A stretch of DNA of 21,122 nucleotides from CAJGBR01 sp045637425 (GCA_045637425.1 JAZTZL010000025.1:1-21122); one strand, 5' to 3'; counted from the stretch's first letter, positions 8,442-16,363 are shown. Numbers and translations: made by a program. The notes: generated by a model not told the origin, from the letters alone.

Positions 8442-8472
8442 TTTCACACAAAAATACGAATTACTATCTTTG
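8442..8472 (+). promoter_or_regulatory. Promoter of the rlmD-lpxB operon
   Basis: TATCTTTG (8465-8472) is a perfect -7 element. The -33 element is TTTC (8442-8445) with 19-base spacing. The predicted start near 8479 leaves a leader of about 16 bases before the GTG start codon, with no Shine-Dalgarno sequence. Confidence 0.7.
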
Positions 8473-8479
8473 TAGCAAA
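8449..8479 (-). promoter_or_regulatory. Promoter of the MBL hydrolase-trmD operon
   Basis: On the minus strand TTTG (8476-8479), a 19-base spacer and TATTTTTG (8449-8456) form a full Bacteroidetes promoter. The start is predicted near 8442, leaving an 18-base leader. It occupies the same DNA as the plus-strand promoter at 8442-8472. Confidence 0.75.
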
Positions 8480-8494
8480 ATATTTTAATTCAAA

Positions 8495-9904
8495 GTGGCA
8501 AGAAAACGAGGAAATCTCCCCTTGGTTGAGGGGTTTGAAATAACCGGCGTAGCAGCCGAAGGTAAATCATTAGGTAAATGGAATGATATGGTTGTATTCG
8601 TCGACGGCGGAGTTCCGGGCGACGTAGTCGACCTGCAAATAATCAAGAAGCGCAAACGACACGCCGAAGGGGTAATCGTAAAGATGGTAAAACCGTCGGA
8701 GATGAGAGTCGAGCCGTTCTGTCGCCATTTCGGTGTATGTGGCGGCTGCAAATGGCAGAGCATTCCGTACGAAAAGCAACTCGAATATAAACAACAACAA
8801 GTTGAAGATCAGTTGGTACGAATCGGCCATTTGGATATTCCGGAAATTACTCCTATTTTGGGTTCGCAGCTGACCGAGCGCTATCGCAACAAACTAGAAT
8901 TTACATTTTCGCCTAAGCGCTGGCTCGAGAAGAAGGATATGGATAACCCTGAAATTACGGATATGAATGCGTTGGGATTCCACATTCCTGGCAGATTTGA
9001 CAAGATTCTGGACATCGAGGAGTGCTGTCTGCAAGCAGAGCCGTCAAATGCGATTCGTCTTGCAATCAAGAAGTTTGCATTGGAAAATGAATATCCATTC
9101 TATGATATTCGCACGCACGAAGGCTATCTGCGCAACATTATAATCCGCACATCGACTACAGGCGAGATTATGCTCATCGTAATCTTTGCCAGCCGTAACA
9201 ACGAAAAGCAGAACCGTCTGTTACAGTTTGTAGCTAATACGTTCCCCGAAATCACCTCATTGATGTATGTCATTAACGACAAGTTGAACGATTCGGTAGG
9301 CGATTTGGACGTTGAACTGTTCAGTGGTCGCGACCACATCTACGAAGAGATGGACGGATTGAGATTCAAAATCGGTGGCAAATCATTCTTCCAGACCAAC
9401 TCGCTTCAGGCACGCACGCTGTACAATACGGTTCGCGAGTTTGCCGAACTGAAACCCGAAGATGTAGTGTATGACCTCTACACTGGTACAGGTACGATTG
9501 CTCTGTATGTAGCACGCAGCTGCGCCCGAGTTGTTGGCGTAGAGTATGTAGAAGAGGCTATTGCCGATGCTCGCATCAATGCCGAGGTGAACAATATAAA
9601 TAATTCGACCTTCTACGCAGGCGATATGAAAGATGTTCTGAATCAGGATTTTATCAAGAGAAACGGCACTCCAGATGTGATTATCCTCGACCCTCCACGC
9701 GCCGGAATCCACCCCGACGTAGCACAAACAATACTTAATGCAGCACCTCGTCGCATAGTTTATGTTAGTTGCAATCCTGCTACACAGGCGCGAGATTTGG
9801 CATTGTTGTGCGAACAGTATCGAATCACCAAAGTACAGCCTGTTGATATGTTCCCACATACTCAGCACGTTGAAAATGTTGTTCGACTCGAAAAAATATA
9901 TTAA
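8495..9904 (+). CDS. rlmD: 23S rRNA (uracil-C5)-methyltransferase RlmD/RumA-type
   Basis: The 469-residue member of the RlmD/RlmC/TrmA family makes 5-methyluridine in RNA with S-adenosylmethionine. A TRAM RNA-binding domain occupies about 8-66. Iron-sulfur ligands are visible as C76, C82 and C85 (FCRHFGVCGGCKW) with C177 or C178 as the fourth. The SAM-binding segment is VYDLYTGTGTIALYVA; LDPPRAG follows, and the nucleophile is C426 in VSCNPATQ. Translation begins at GTG (8495): the next ATG (codon 32) would remove half the TRAM domain. The exact target uridine (E. coli U1939) is inferred; Bacteroidetes paralogues could differ. lpxB follows after 3 bp. Confidence 0.93.
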   Translation: MARKRGNLPLVEGFEITGVAAEGKSLGKWNDMVVFVDGGVPGDVVDLQIIKKRKRHAEGVIVKMVKPSEMRVEPFCRHFGVCGGCKWQSIPYEKQLEYKQQQVEDQLVRIGHLDIPEITPILGSQLTERYRNKLEFTFSPKRWLEKKDMDNPEITDMNALGFHIPGRFDKILDIEECCLQAEPSNAIRLAIKKFALENEYPFYDIRTHEGYLRNIIIRTSTTGEIMLIVIFASRNNEKQNRLLQFVANTFPEITSLMYVINDKLNDSVGDLDVELFSGRDHIYEEMDGLRFKIGGKSFFQTNSLQARTLYNTVREFAELKPEDVVYDLYTGTGTIALYVARSCARVVGVEYVEEAIADARINAEVNNINNSTFYAGDMKDVLNQDFIKRNGTPDVIILDPPRAGIHPDVAQTILNAAPRRIVYVSCNPATQARDLALLCEQYRITKVQPVDMFPHTQHVENVVRLEKIY

Positions 9905-9907
9905 ACG

Positions 9908-11038
9908 ATGAGATATTATATCATTGCAGGCGAGGCTTCGGGAGATTTGCACGGAGCAAATCTGATGAAGGGAATTAAAAACCACGATCCTCAGGCGGAA
10001 TTCCGTTTCTGGGGCGGCGATAAAATGGCCGAAGTCGGTGGCAAAGATTCATTGGCAATGCACTATAAGCAGGCGTCTATAATGGGATTTGTGGAGGTAC
10101 TGATGAATCTCCGCACAATCAAACGTCATATGGATTACTGTAAGAGGGACATTCTTGCCTTCAAGCCCGACGTGATAATACATATTGATTACCCTGGTTT
10201 CAATCTGGCTATTGCAAAATTTGCGAAACGCCACGGACTCAAGACGTTCTACTATATTGCACCGAAGGTTTGGGCGTGGAAGGAGTCGCGAGTGAAACTG
10301 CTGCGCCGATGGGTAGATAAGTTATTCATTATCTTTCCGTTCGAGATTGAATATTTCCGCAAACACGGCATCGAGGGTTTCTATGCGGGCAATCCGCTGA
10401 TGGACTCGATTGCACAGCGCCGAGGAGCGATTCCCGAACGAGGCGAATTTTTCGCAAAGAACGGACTCGAGAACAGACCAACAATAGCATTACTCTCGGG
10501 AAGCAGAAGTTCAGAGATAAAGTACAATCTGCCCGTGATGGTTTCGGCATCAAGACTTTTGCCCGAGTACCAATTTGTTGTGGCAGGCGTATCGTGGCTT
10601 GACAAATCGCTTTATGATAAGTACCTGAACGGCAGTAATGTAAAGATAATTACAGACCAGACCTACGAACTGCTGAACCACTCGGAGGGAGCACTGGTTA
10701 CCTCAGGAACGGCAACACTTGAGACTGCTCTTCTTGACATTCCGCAGGTTGTATGTTACCGATTCTCGGCCATATCGAGCGCCATAGCGCGACTATTGGT
10801 CAAGATAAAATGGGTGTCGTTAGTCAATCTTGTGATGCAACGTTCGGTAGTCTGTGAGTTGCTACTTCACAATTTCACAGCAGAGAATGCTGCTGCGCAG
10901 TTGCGCGCCGTAATTCCGGGTGGCGAAAAACATCAGAAACTAATTGAAGATTATGCCCAGCTACGTGCTGCAATCGGCGAAGACGGAGCCTCGGATAGAT
11001 TCGCAGCCGAAATGGTTAGAATATTAAAAACAGAATAA
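9908..11038 (+). CDS. lpxB: Lipid-A-disaccharide synthase LpxB
   Basis: The 376-residue product (E. coli LpxB: 382) transfers GlcNAc-derived diacyl sugar from UDP onto lipid X to form the lipid A disaccharide at the inner face of the inner membrane. Hallmarks are the start MRYYIIAGEASGDLHGANLM, then FWGGDKMAEVGG, the membrane-associating ASIMGFVEVL region, YIAPKVWAWKE, LLSGSRSSEI and LVTSGTATLETAL, all conserved GT19 motifs. It confirms a Gram-negative lipid A pathway. It sits between rlmD (3 bp gap) and the FAH-family gene (1 bp gap) and is part of the same transcript. Confidence 0.97.
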   Translation: MRYYIIAGEASGDLHGANLMKGIKNHDPQAEFRFWGGDKMAEVGGKDSLAMHYKQASIMGFVEVLMNLRTIKRHMDYCKRDILAFKPDVIIHIDYPGFNLAIAKFAKRHGLKTFYYIAPKVWAWKESRVKLLRRWVDKLFIIFPFEIEYFRKHGIEGFYAGNPLMDSIAQRRGAIPERGEFFAKNGLENRPTIALLSGSRSSEIKYNLPVMVSASRLLPEYQFVVAGVSWLDKSLYDKYLNGSNVKIITDQTYELLNHSEGALVTSGTATLETALLDIPQVVCYRFSAISSAIARLLVKIKWVSLVNLVMQRSVVCELLLHNFTAENAAAQLRAVIPGGEKHQKLIEDYAQLRAAIGEDGASDRFAAEMVRILKTE

Positions 11039-11039
11039 A

Positions 11040-11654
11040 ATGAAAATCATCTGCATAGGACAAAACTACAGAAAACATTGCTTGGAACTCGGCAACAAAA
11101 TCCCGACCGAGCCGGTCTTTTTTCTGAAACCAGACACGGCTCTGCATCGCAATAACGACCCGTTCTATCTACCCGACTTCAGCAACAATCTGCACTACGA
11201 ACTCGAACTCGTTGTGCGCATCAACCGAGTAGGCAAATGTATCGAAGAGCGCTTTGCACACCGTTACTACAACGAGGTGGGGTTAGGCGTAGACTTTACA
11301 GCGCGCGACCTTCAGTACAAACAGTCCGAAGCAGGATTGCCGTGGGAGGTTGCCAAGGCCTTTGACCATAGTGCAGCAATATCGCCCGAATTTTTCCCCA
11401 TCGAAAAAATCGAAAATATCCAAGATTTGCAATTCCGCTGCGACCTGAATGGTCAGCCTGTACAATATGGAGCCACATCAGATATGATATTCTCGATAGA
11501 CCGATTGATTTCGTACGTATCTAAGTTTGTTACGTTAAAGATTGGAGACTTGTTGTTTACGGGCACGCCTGCGGGAGTCGGAGCGCTGAAAATTGGCGAC
11601 CGTCTGGAGGGATTCCTGGAAGATCAGAAACTTATTGATATCGAAATACGATAA
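11040..11654 (+). CDS. Fumarylacetoacetate hydrolase (FAH) family protein
   Basis: The 204-residue single-domain FAH protein is of YcgM/FAHD1 size, enzymes acting as acylpyruvate hydrolases or oxaloacetate decarboxylases with a divalent metal. It starts MKIICIGQNYRKHCLELGN. The metal ligands are readable as E54 and E56 (HYELELVV) and D85 (GLGVDFTARDLQ), with K106 in VAKAFDHSA and the TGTPAGVG segment near 174-181. It follows lpxB with one base between stop and start and ends at a hairpin terminator, so it is the last gene of the operon. The substrate cannot be read from sequence; nothing ties it to lipid A. Confidence 0.92.
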   Translation: MKIICIGQNYRKHCLELGNKIPTEPVFFLKPDTALHRNNDPFYLPDFSNNLHYELELVVRINRVGKCIEERFAHRYYNEVGLGVDFTARDLQYKQSEAGLPWEVAKAFDHSAAISPEFFPIEKIENIQDLQFRCDLNGQPVQYGATSDMIFSIDRLISYVSKFVTLKIGDLLFTGTPAGVGALKIGDRLEGFLEDQKLIDIEIR

Positions 11655-11659
11655 AAGAG

Positions 11660-11696
11660 ACTGCGCCACTCCTCAAAAGCGGCGCAGTACTTTTTT
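11660..11696 (+). terminator. Terminator of the rlmD-lpxB-FAH operon
   Basis: The 8-bp stem ACTGCGCC (11660-11667) pairs with GGCGCAGT (11681-11688) around a 13-base loop, flanked by AAAAGAG upstream and a T6 run (11691-11696). The A-run upstream could make it partly bidirectional for the convergent lipoprotein gene. Confidence 0.85.
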
Positions 11697-11715
11697 CGAC
11701 AATACCCAAAAACTT

Positions 11716-13821
11716 TTATTCAACTACGGTAATGACTCCATTTTCCATTGAGAAGAATGAGTTATCCGCACCTCCATTCAGTACATTCAAGGCATCATTA
11801 GCATTAGCGACTGCATTATCTGATACGTTCAGCAATTCGTTATTGTTGTAGTAAAAACTTGAATTATTAATGTTTGAACCTTGATAGCTGATGCCGTTAG
11901 AGGTAATCGCACCTGCATTCAAACAATAATTCGCAGTATCATTGTTGCCAAACTGAGCCTTCGGAGCGATTGCCCCAGCAGCATCTGCGCCATAGATTGC
12001 ACCTGAATTGTAGCAATAACTTGCATTGATATTTCCATACAGACTATATGCGATACCTGCAGCGTAACTTTGTTCAGCAGTAATGTCACCATAGTTTGCG
12101 CAATATCTCAGTGTTGCAGCGCCACTCGGAGATTGACCGAGAATACCCGCAGCAGAGGCATTGGGGTTGTCTGCCGTAGATTTCACATTGCCATAATTAA
12201 AGCAATATTCAAATGTAGCAGCACCTGTCAAGATACCAACCACACCGGCAGCAGGTTCTGTACCAGCGCCCGAAATTTCACCGTTGTTCGCAGCTTTCTT
12301 AATAGTACCCACAAAACGATTGGCGATACCGACAGCACCGATTGCACCTGTGATATTTCCGTTATTAACAACATTCTCGATAGTTGAATTTACATCAATC
12401 CAAGCAACAATACCAGCAGCTCTGTTTGCCGATACATTTGCATTGTTTTCGCAATCGGTTATTGTCATCGCAGCACCATTAGAATTGAAACAGATTATAC
12501 CGGCAGCATAACTACCTGCTTCAATGTTACCTGATACGGTTACGCCTTCAACAACCAAACCGTCGCCTGCGTTACAAACCAAACCTGCAGCATATTTGTC
12601 TGAATTGATATTCACATTTTCGAGCGTAACATTTCTGATTTCCGCATTTTCACCAACGTGAGCAAACAACGCAGCATTATCGGTGTTTGTAATGGTAAGA
12701 TTAGAAATCGTATGGCCGTTGCCATCGAACACGCCACTCCACGGAGCAGTTTCCGAGCCGACAGGTGTCCACTCTTTAGTCAATGTGATATCGGCAGCCA
12801 GAGTAATTGAACCTCCGATTTTATCTACATTAGCCAAAGCCAGCGCGAGTTCGTCCTCAGTAGCAGGAGTTGCAGTCAATTCCACATTGTTATCACCTTG
12901 GAACTCAGTGTCAATTTCGATATTAAAGTCAAGATTACCCGTCAAGATTTGCCCGATGATGTTAGTACGATAGTTACGTTCAATAGGCACAACATTCAGG
13001 CCCGACTCGAAATTGATACGCTTGTATGTCTCAGCAGTAGCCTCCTCTCCATTTGTAAAGTAATACTCTGCAGAAACATTCTTCTTATCTTTGACCAATA
13101 CATAGTTCATCGAGAGATAAACAAATTTTTCTTCATCTTCAATGGTAGCATTACCATTGATATCTACGTTTAATGTTTCATTAGGTCGTGCAGCCAGCGC
13201 AAACTCTGCGACTACAGGATCGCCCTCTACGCCGCCCGTCACGAGATTCAGAGTATTGTACACGCCAGAAATCTTCGCATAAGAGTGTGAAATTTCCACG
13301 CCCGAGTTCACCGCAGCTTGGTAATCTACCGCAGTTACACCCACGTTCATCTGCGCAAACGGACGAGTCAGAATCACATCAATCTGGGCAGAACCGGTTA
13401 CTGTGAAAGTCGTATCTGCGATGAATGCATCTCGAGCTTCGTCATTGGCATTTGTGTAGTTCACACTGACGCTAACACCATTATCTGTCTTGTTAATGGC
13501 ATATGCATCAGTCTCTTTTTGAGCCCAAAACACCACGGTATACTCCTGATTTTTAGCGAGTTTAATTTTAGGTGTAATTGAAACAAATGCACCTTCATAA
13601 TCATACGCACCCAAACGATTGCCAGCCGCATCAAAGATGTAGTAATAGAGTTTTGTAACACCTGCACCATCTCCGATTATACGAGTTGCGGCATTACCTT
13701 CGACTCCCAAGTTGAACTCAACAAGAGTCTCAGTTTCGATGTCTGTGCCTGAATTATCTTTGGCACAAGATGCTGCGAACATTGTTGCTGCTGCAGTCAA
13801 GAAATAAAAAAACTTTTTCAT
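11716..13821 (-). CDS. Surface lipoprotein: fimbrillin/DUF6562-like N-terminus plus GLUG-type beta-helix repeats
   Basis: The 701-residue product has a lipoprotein signal peptide with lipobox FAASC, C19 being the lipid-modified residue. Residues about 30-300 resemble the Bacteroidales fimbrillin-like/DUF6562 domain: ATRIIGDG, a YYYIFDAAGN strand, VILTRPFAQMNVGV, and NYRTNIIGQILTG at 284-296, the usual end of such domains. After a linker, WSGVFDGNGHTISNLTI (361-377) opens a repeat region to about 645 with GLUG-like units of roughly 30-37 residues, probably a right-handed beta-helix. Many units contain an (S/Y)AAGI segment; the last four share a YCxNxGxI motif with cysteines at 540, 574, 603 and 633. 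It is likely a cell-surface adhesin or structural protein. It stands alone with no fimbrial assembly genes beside it. I could not find a convincing promoter in the AT-rich 157 bases upstream (13822-13978). Confidence 0.85.
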   Translation of the reverse strand: MKKFFYFLTAAATMFAASCAKDNSGTDIETETLVEFNLGVEGNAATRIIGDGAGVTKLYYYIFDAAGNRLGAYDYEGAFVSITPKIKLAKNQEYTVVFWAQKETDAYAINKTDNGVSVSVNYTNANDEARDAFIADTTFTVTGSAQIDVILTRPFAQMNVGVTAVDYQAAVNSGVEISHSYAKISGVYNTLNLVTGGVEGDPVVAEFALAARPNETLNVDINGNATIEDEEKFVYLSMNYVLVKDKKNVSAEYYFTNGEEATAETYKRINFESGLNVVPIERNYRTNIIGQILTGNLDFNIEIDTEFQGDNNVELTATPATEDELALALANVDKIGGSITLAADITLTKEWTPVGSETAPWSGVFDGNGHTISNLTITNTDNAALFAHVGENAEIRNVTLENVNINSDKYAAGLVCNAGDGLVVEGVTVSGNIEAGSYAAGIICFNSNGAAMTITDCENNANVSANRAAGIVAWIDVNSTIENVVNNGNITGAIGAVGIANRFVGTIKKAANNGEISGAGTEPAAGVVGILTGAATFEYCFNYGNVKSTADNPNASAAGILGQSPSGAATLRYCANYGDITAEQSYAAGIAYSLYGNINASYCYNSGAIYGADAAGAIAPKAQFGNNDTANYCLNAGAITSNGISYQGSNINNSSFYYNNNELLNVSDNAVANANDALNVLNGGADNSFFSMENGVITVVE

Positions 13822-13978
13822 TTGTAAATAGAGTTTATTATATAAGTTATAAAGTTTTATTACTCATACTTTTATACATTTTTTGACAATACTTTATCCA
13901 AATCAAGTTTATTATTTTAGCACATATTTTATTTACGAACGAGCCAACTTCGCTCAATATGAAATCGCATAAAAACAA

Positions 13979-14004
13979 ATATCCTGCCAAAATTGGCAGG
14001 ATAT
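13979..14004. terminator. Bidirectional hairpin between tRNA-Ser and the lipoprotein gene
   Basis: ATATCCTGCCAA (13979-13990) and TTGGCAGGATAT (13993-14004) form a perfect stem with a very small loop. T-rich sequence follows on both strands. It lies about 70 bases past the main tRNA-Ser terminator and may be a backup terminator insulating the downstream lipoprotein gene. Confidence 0.65.
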
Positions 14005-14067
14005 ATTTTTGCATTTGAATTTATATTTTCTTTGGCAAGTAAGCTACTGCGACACTTTTCGAGTTAG

Positions 14068-14104
14068 AAAAAACAAAAAGAGACGTCTCATCGACATCTC
14101 TTTT
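14068..14104 (-). terminator. Terminator of tRNA-Ser
   Basis: On the minus strand a 12-bp stem with one T-G pair (14093-14104 with 14076-14087) has a 5-base loop and is followed by TTTTTGTTTTTT. It lies 16 bases past the tRNA 3' end. Confidence 0.85.
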
Positions 14105-14119
14105 CAGGTTTGCATTCCG

Positions 14120-14208
14120 CGGAAAGAGGGGGATTCGAACCCCCGGTAGCGGTTACCCACTACGACAGTTTAGCAAACTGTTGGTTTCAGCCACTCACCC
14201 ATCTTTCC
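14120..14208 (-). tRNA. tRNA-Ser (anticodon GCU)
   Basis: Minus-strand class II tRNA. The 7-bp acceptor pairs GGAAAGA with TCTTTCC, and the discriminator base is G (14120). The anticodon arm is ACAGT-TTGCTAA-ACTGT with GCT at 14174-14172. The long variable arm is GTAGTGGGTAACCGCTAC, and the T arm is GGGGGTTCGAATCCCCC. The CCA end is not encoded. It reads AGC/AGU serine codons. Its own promoter and terminator make it a single-gene transcript. Confidence 0.97.
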
Positions 14209-14258
14209 TGACCGAATCTATCCTCAAAGATTACTACCCATTTTCTCTTTCGGACGTG

Positions 14259-14289
14259 CAAAGGTAATAATTATTTTTATCTCTGCAAA
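14259..14289 (-). promoter_or_regulatory. Promoter of tRNA-Ser
   Basis: On the minus strand TTTG (14286-14289), 19 bases, TACCTTTG (14259-14266): a near-ideal Bacteroidetes promoter identical in its -7 box to the proximal rRNA promoter. Predicted start near 14252, a 43-base leader before the tRNA. It lies just past the prs stop codon. Confidence 0.85.
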
Positions 14290-14298
14290 AAAATCTCA

Positions 14299-15240
14299 CT
14301 AAAAAATGAATCTCGAACTAATTTCTTTGTAGTCGTAGACTCTGCTGATAACATCTGCAAAGATGTCTGCTACAGACAATACTGTAAATTTAGATGTATC
14401 TTTGTCTGCTCTCAGCGGGATTGTATCAGTAACCATCACTTCACACAACGAACTTTGAGCAATTCGCTCATAAGCAGGACCTGACAACACCGGGTGAGTT
14501 ACTGCAGCACGAACACTCTTCGCGCCACGTTCCATCATCATATCCGCTGCCTTTGTAATAGTACCAGCAGTGTCAATCATATCATCGAGGATTATCACAT
14601 TGCGTCCCTCTACGTCACCGATTGCAGTCATTTGACCAACTACGTTAGCTTTTTCGCGTTGTTTGTGGCAGATAATCATCGGTGTATTGAGGTACTTACT
14701 ATAAGCACTTACACGTTTTGCACCGCCCATATCCGGAGCAGCCAACGACAAATCTTCAATATTCAGACTTTTGATATAGGGTACGAAGATACCACTTGCG
14801 TAGAGGTGGTCTACCGGAATATCGAAGAAACCTTGGATTTGGTCAGCGTGCAGGTCCATAGTCATAACGCGGTCTGCGCCTGCAGCGTGCAACATATTTG
14901 CCACGAGTTTAGCACCGACAGATACTCTGGGGCGGTCTTTTCTGTCTTGACGAGCCCAACCGAAGTAAGGGATAACGGCGATTACTCTGTGAGCAGAAGC
15001 ACGATGAGCTGCATCAATCATCATCAACAATTCCATCAGGTTATCGGTCGGAGGGAATGTTGATTGGATTACGAAAACAGTACAGCCACGAATACTTTCG
15101 TTATATGCTGGTTGAAATTCGCCATCACTGAATTCCAGAACGTCCGAGTTTCCCAAAGTTGTGCCATAGCACTCAACGATTTTTTCAGCCAGATATCTCG
15201 AGCCACGTCCGGCGAAAAATTTAATCTTATGCAGTCCCAT
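14299..15240 (-). CDS. prs: Ribose-phosphate pyrophosphokinase (PRPP synthetase)
   Basis: The 313-residue cytoplasmic enzyme makes PRPP from ribose 5-phosphate and ATP for nucleotide, histidine and tryptophan synthesis. Motifs in order: FSDGEFQPAYNESIRG (37-52), PYFGWARQDRKDRPR with the catalytic flexible loop (91-105), the metal-binding DLHADQIQGFF (129-139), KQRE (193-196), and the PRPP-binding loop DDMIDTAGT (219-227). All key residues are present and the length is typical. It lies 33 bp after the PspC-domain gene with no promoter-like sequence between, so the two are probably co-transcribed. Confidence 0.97.
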   Translation of the reverse strand: MGLHKIKFFAGRGSRYLAEKIVECYGTTLGNSDVLEFSDGEFQPAYNESIRGCTVFVIQSTFPPTDNLMELLMMIDAAHRASAHRVIAVIPYFGWARQDRKDRPRVSVGAKLVANMLHAAGADRVMTMDLHADQIQGFFDIPVDHLYASGIFVPYIKSLNIEDLSLAAPDMGGAKRVSAYSKYLNTPMIICHKQREKANVVGQMTAIGDVEGRNVIILDDMIDTAGTITKAADMMMERGAKSVRAAVTHPVLSGPAYERIAQSSLCEVMVTDTIPLRADKDTSKFTVLSVADIFADVISRVYDYKEISSRFIF

Positions 15241-15273
15241 ATATTTTGTTAATTTAATACGTTTATATCTGTG

Positions 15274-15456
15274 TTATTCCTCTTTAGGCATTACCAAAGC
15301 GGCAATCAGATATGCCAGCAACCCTGTTCCGTAGAAAACCATCAGCAACACTACGATCAATCTCACCACGGTTCTATCCAGATCCAAATAGTCAGCGATG
15401 CCACCACATACGCCGAGAATTTTACTGTCTTTCACCCGACAAAGTTTTTTCTTCAT
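15274..15456 (-). CDS. PspC-domain small membrane protein
   Basis: This 60-residue protein is a bare PspC domain: KKLCRVKDSKILGVCGGIADYLDLD is the conserved N-terminal half, followed by one long hydrophobic stretch (about 29-55) ending VMPKEE. PspC proteins act with the phage-shock response in enterobacteria. Bacteroidetes have many short stand-alone versions of unknown role (family knowledge). No other psp genes are nearby. It is upstream of prs on the same strand. Confidence 0.9.
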   Translation of the reverse strand: MKKKLCRVKDSKILGVCGGIADYLDLDRTVVRLIVVLLMVFYGTGLLAYLIAALVMPKEE

Positions 15457-15504
15457 CTGACCTCAGGTTGTTGTATTCGACAAATATGATTACCATTTAT
15501 GGCA

Positions 15505-15512
15505 CAAAGATA
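15505..15512 (-). promoter_or_regulatory. Putative promoter of pspC-prs
   Basis: The minus strand reads TATCTTTG, a perfect -7 element, 49 bases before the pspC start codon. No TTTG is present at 19-21 bases upstream. Confidence 0.5.
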
Positions 15513-15534
15513 TTATTTTCCGCTTAAAAACTAT

Positions 15535-15568
15535 CAATAAAATGCAAATTTATTAACAAATTTTATTG
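15535..15568 (-). repeat. AT-rich inverted repeat at the end of engB
   Basis: CAATAAAA (15535-15542) and TTTTATTG (15561-15568) form an 8-bp inverted repeat that includes the engB stop codon. On the minus strand a T5 run follows a little downstream, so a weak terminator is possible; the stem contains almost no G-C pairs. Confidence 0.35.
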
Positions 15569-16165
15569 ATTTGCGTTTTCCAGACACGATTCAACAAATT
15601 CGAGCAGAGCCTCTTTGCCCATCTTTTTCTCTGATGATGTGAGGAACATAATTGGCAATTCGTCCCAAGTTTTCTTCAACACACGACGATAGAGCGCTAC
15701 GCCCGACTCGACCTTATTCTGCGACAATTTATCACATTTGGTAAATACAATACCGAAAGGCACTGAGTTTTCGCCCAGAAATTGTATGAATTCGAGATCT
15801 ATTTTCTGTGGTTCGTGTCGCGAATCAACCAGCAGAAAGAGGAATGTCATCGGCTCGCGTTCGAGGATATATTTGGTAATCATAGTCGAGAAGCCCTTTC
15901 GCTGATCTTTCGACACTCGCGCATATCCATACCCGGGCAGATCGACCATATACCATTGGTCGTTAATCAGAAAGTGGTTAATCAGCTGTGTCTTTCCCGG
16001 CGTAGCCGATACTTTCGCTAACCCTTTCTGATTAGTCAGCATATTTATGAGCGAAGATTTACCGACATTTGAACGTCCGATAAAAGCAAATTCCATTCGA
16101 CCGTCCGAGGGACATTGGTCGACAAACTGACTGCTACACTTAAACTGGGCCGATTTTATCTCCAT
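15563..16165 (-). CDS. engB: Ribosome biogenesis GTPase EngB (YsxC/YihA)
   Basis: The 200-residue GTPase of the TrmE-Era-EngA-EngB class assists assembly of the large ribosomal subunit. GTPase motifs: G1 GRSNVGKSS (30-38), G2 T55 in SATPGKTQ, G3 DLPG (75-78) within VDLPGYGYA, G4 TKCD (142-145), and G5 TSS near 176. Length and N-terminal extension match the family. It is transcribed from its own promoter at 16189-16219. Confidence 0.96.
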   Translation of the reverse strand: MEIKSAQFKCSSQFVDQCPSDGRMEFAFIGRSNVGKSSLINMLTNQKGLAKVSATPGKTQLINHFLINDQWYMVDLPGYGYARVSKDQRKGFSTMITKYILEREPMTFLFLLVDSRHEPQKIDLEFIQFLGENSVPFGIVFTKCDKLSQNKVESGVALYRRVLKKTWDELPIMFLTSSEKKMGKEALLEFVESCLENANQ

Positions 16166-16188
16166 ACTTAGTTGGGTTTATTTGGTTG

Positions 16189-16219
16189 CAAAGTTACTTT
16201 TTTTATCACTATTTTCAAA
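16189..16219 (-). promoter_or_regulatory. Promoter of engB
   Basis: On the minus strand TTTG (16216-16219), 19 bases, TAACTTTG (16189-16196): a full-consensus Bacteroidetes promoter. Predicted start about 16182, 17 bases before the ATG. Confidence 0.85.
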
Positions 16220-16303
16220 TTCTTTTTTCATCACCCGCCCTCTTCCAAAACTTTTTTTCATTTTACAAGTAATTGCTAATGATTGCATTATGTATATTAA
16301 GCG

Positions 16304-16363
16304 AAAAAATATAAAAAAATATGAAAAAATATTTTGCAGGAATAATAAAAATATATACCTTTG
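16304..16363 (+). promoter_or_regulatory. Promoter of tRNA-Gln with phased A-tracts
   Basis: TTTG (16333-16336), a 19-base spacer and TACCTTTG (16356-16363) form a consensus promoter. Three A-tracts (16304-16309, 16313-16319, 16324-16329) precede it at about 10-bp intervals, ending a few bases before the -33 element. They could bend the DNA or act as an UP element. Confidence 0.8.

Noticed and set aside
8425..8451. Upstream ATG for the MBL hydrolase (9 extra residues)
   Set aside because: It lies within the -7 element of the operon promoter, so it would not be transcribed.
9383..9985. 200-codon antisense frame opposite rlmD/lpxB
   Set aside because: Cysteine- and isoleucine-rich shadow of two well-supported genes; no recognisable domain.
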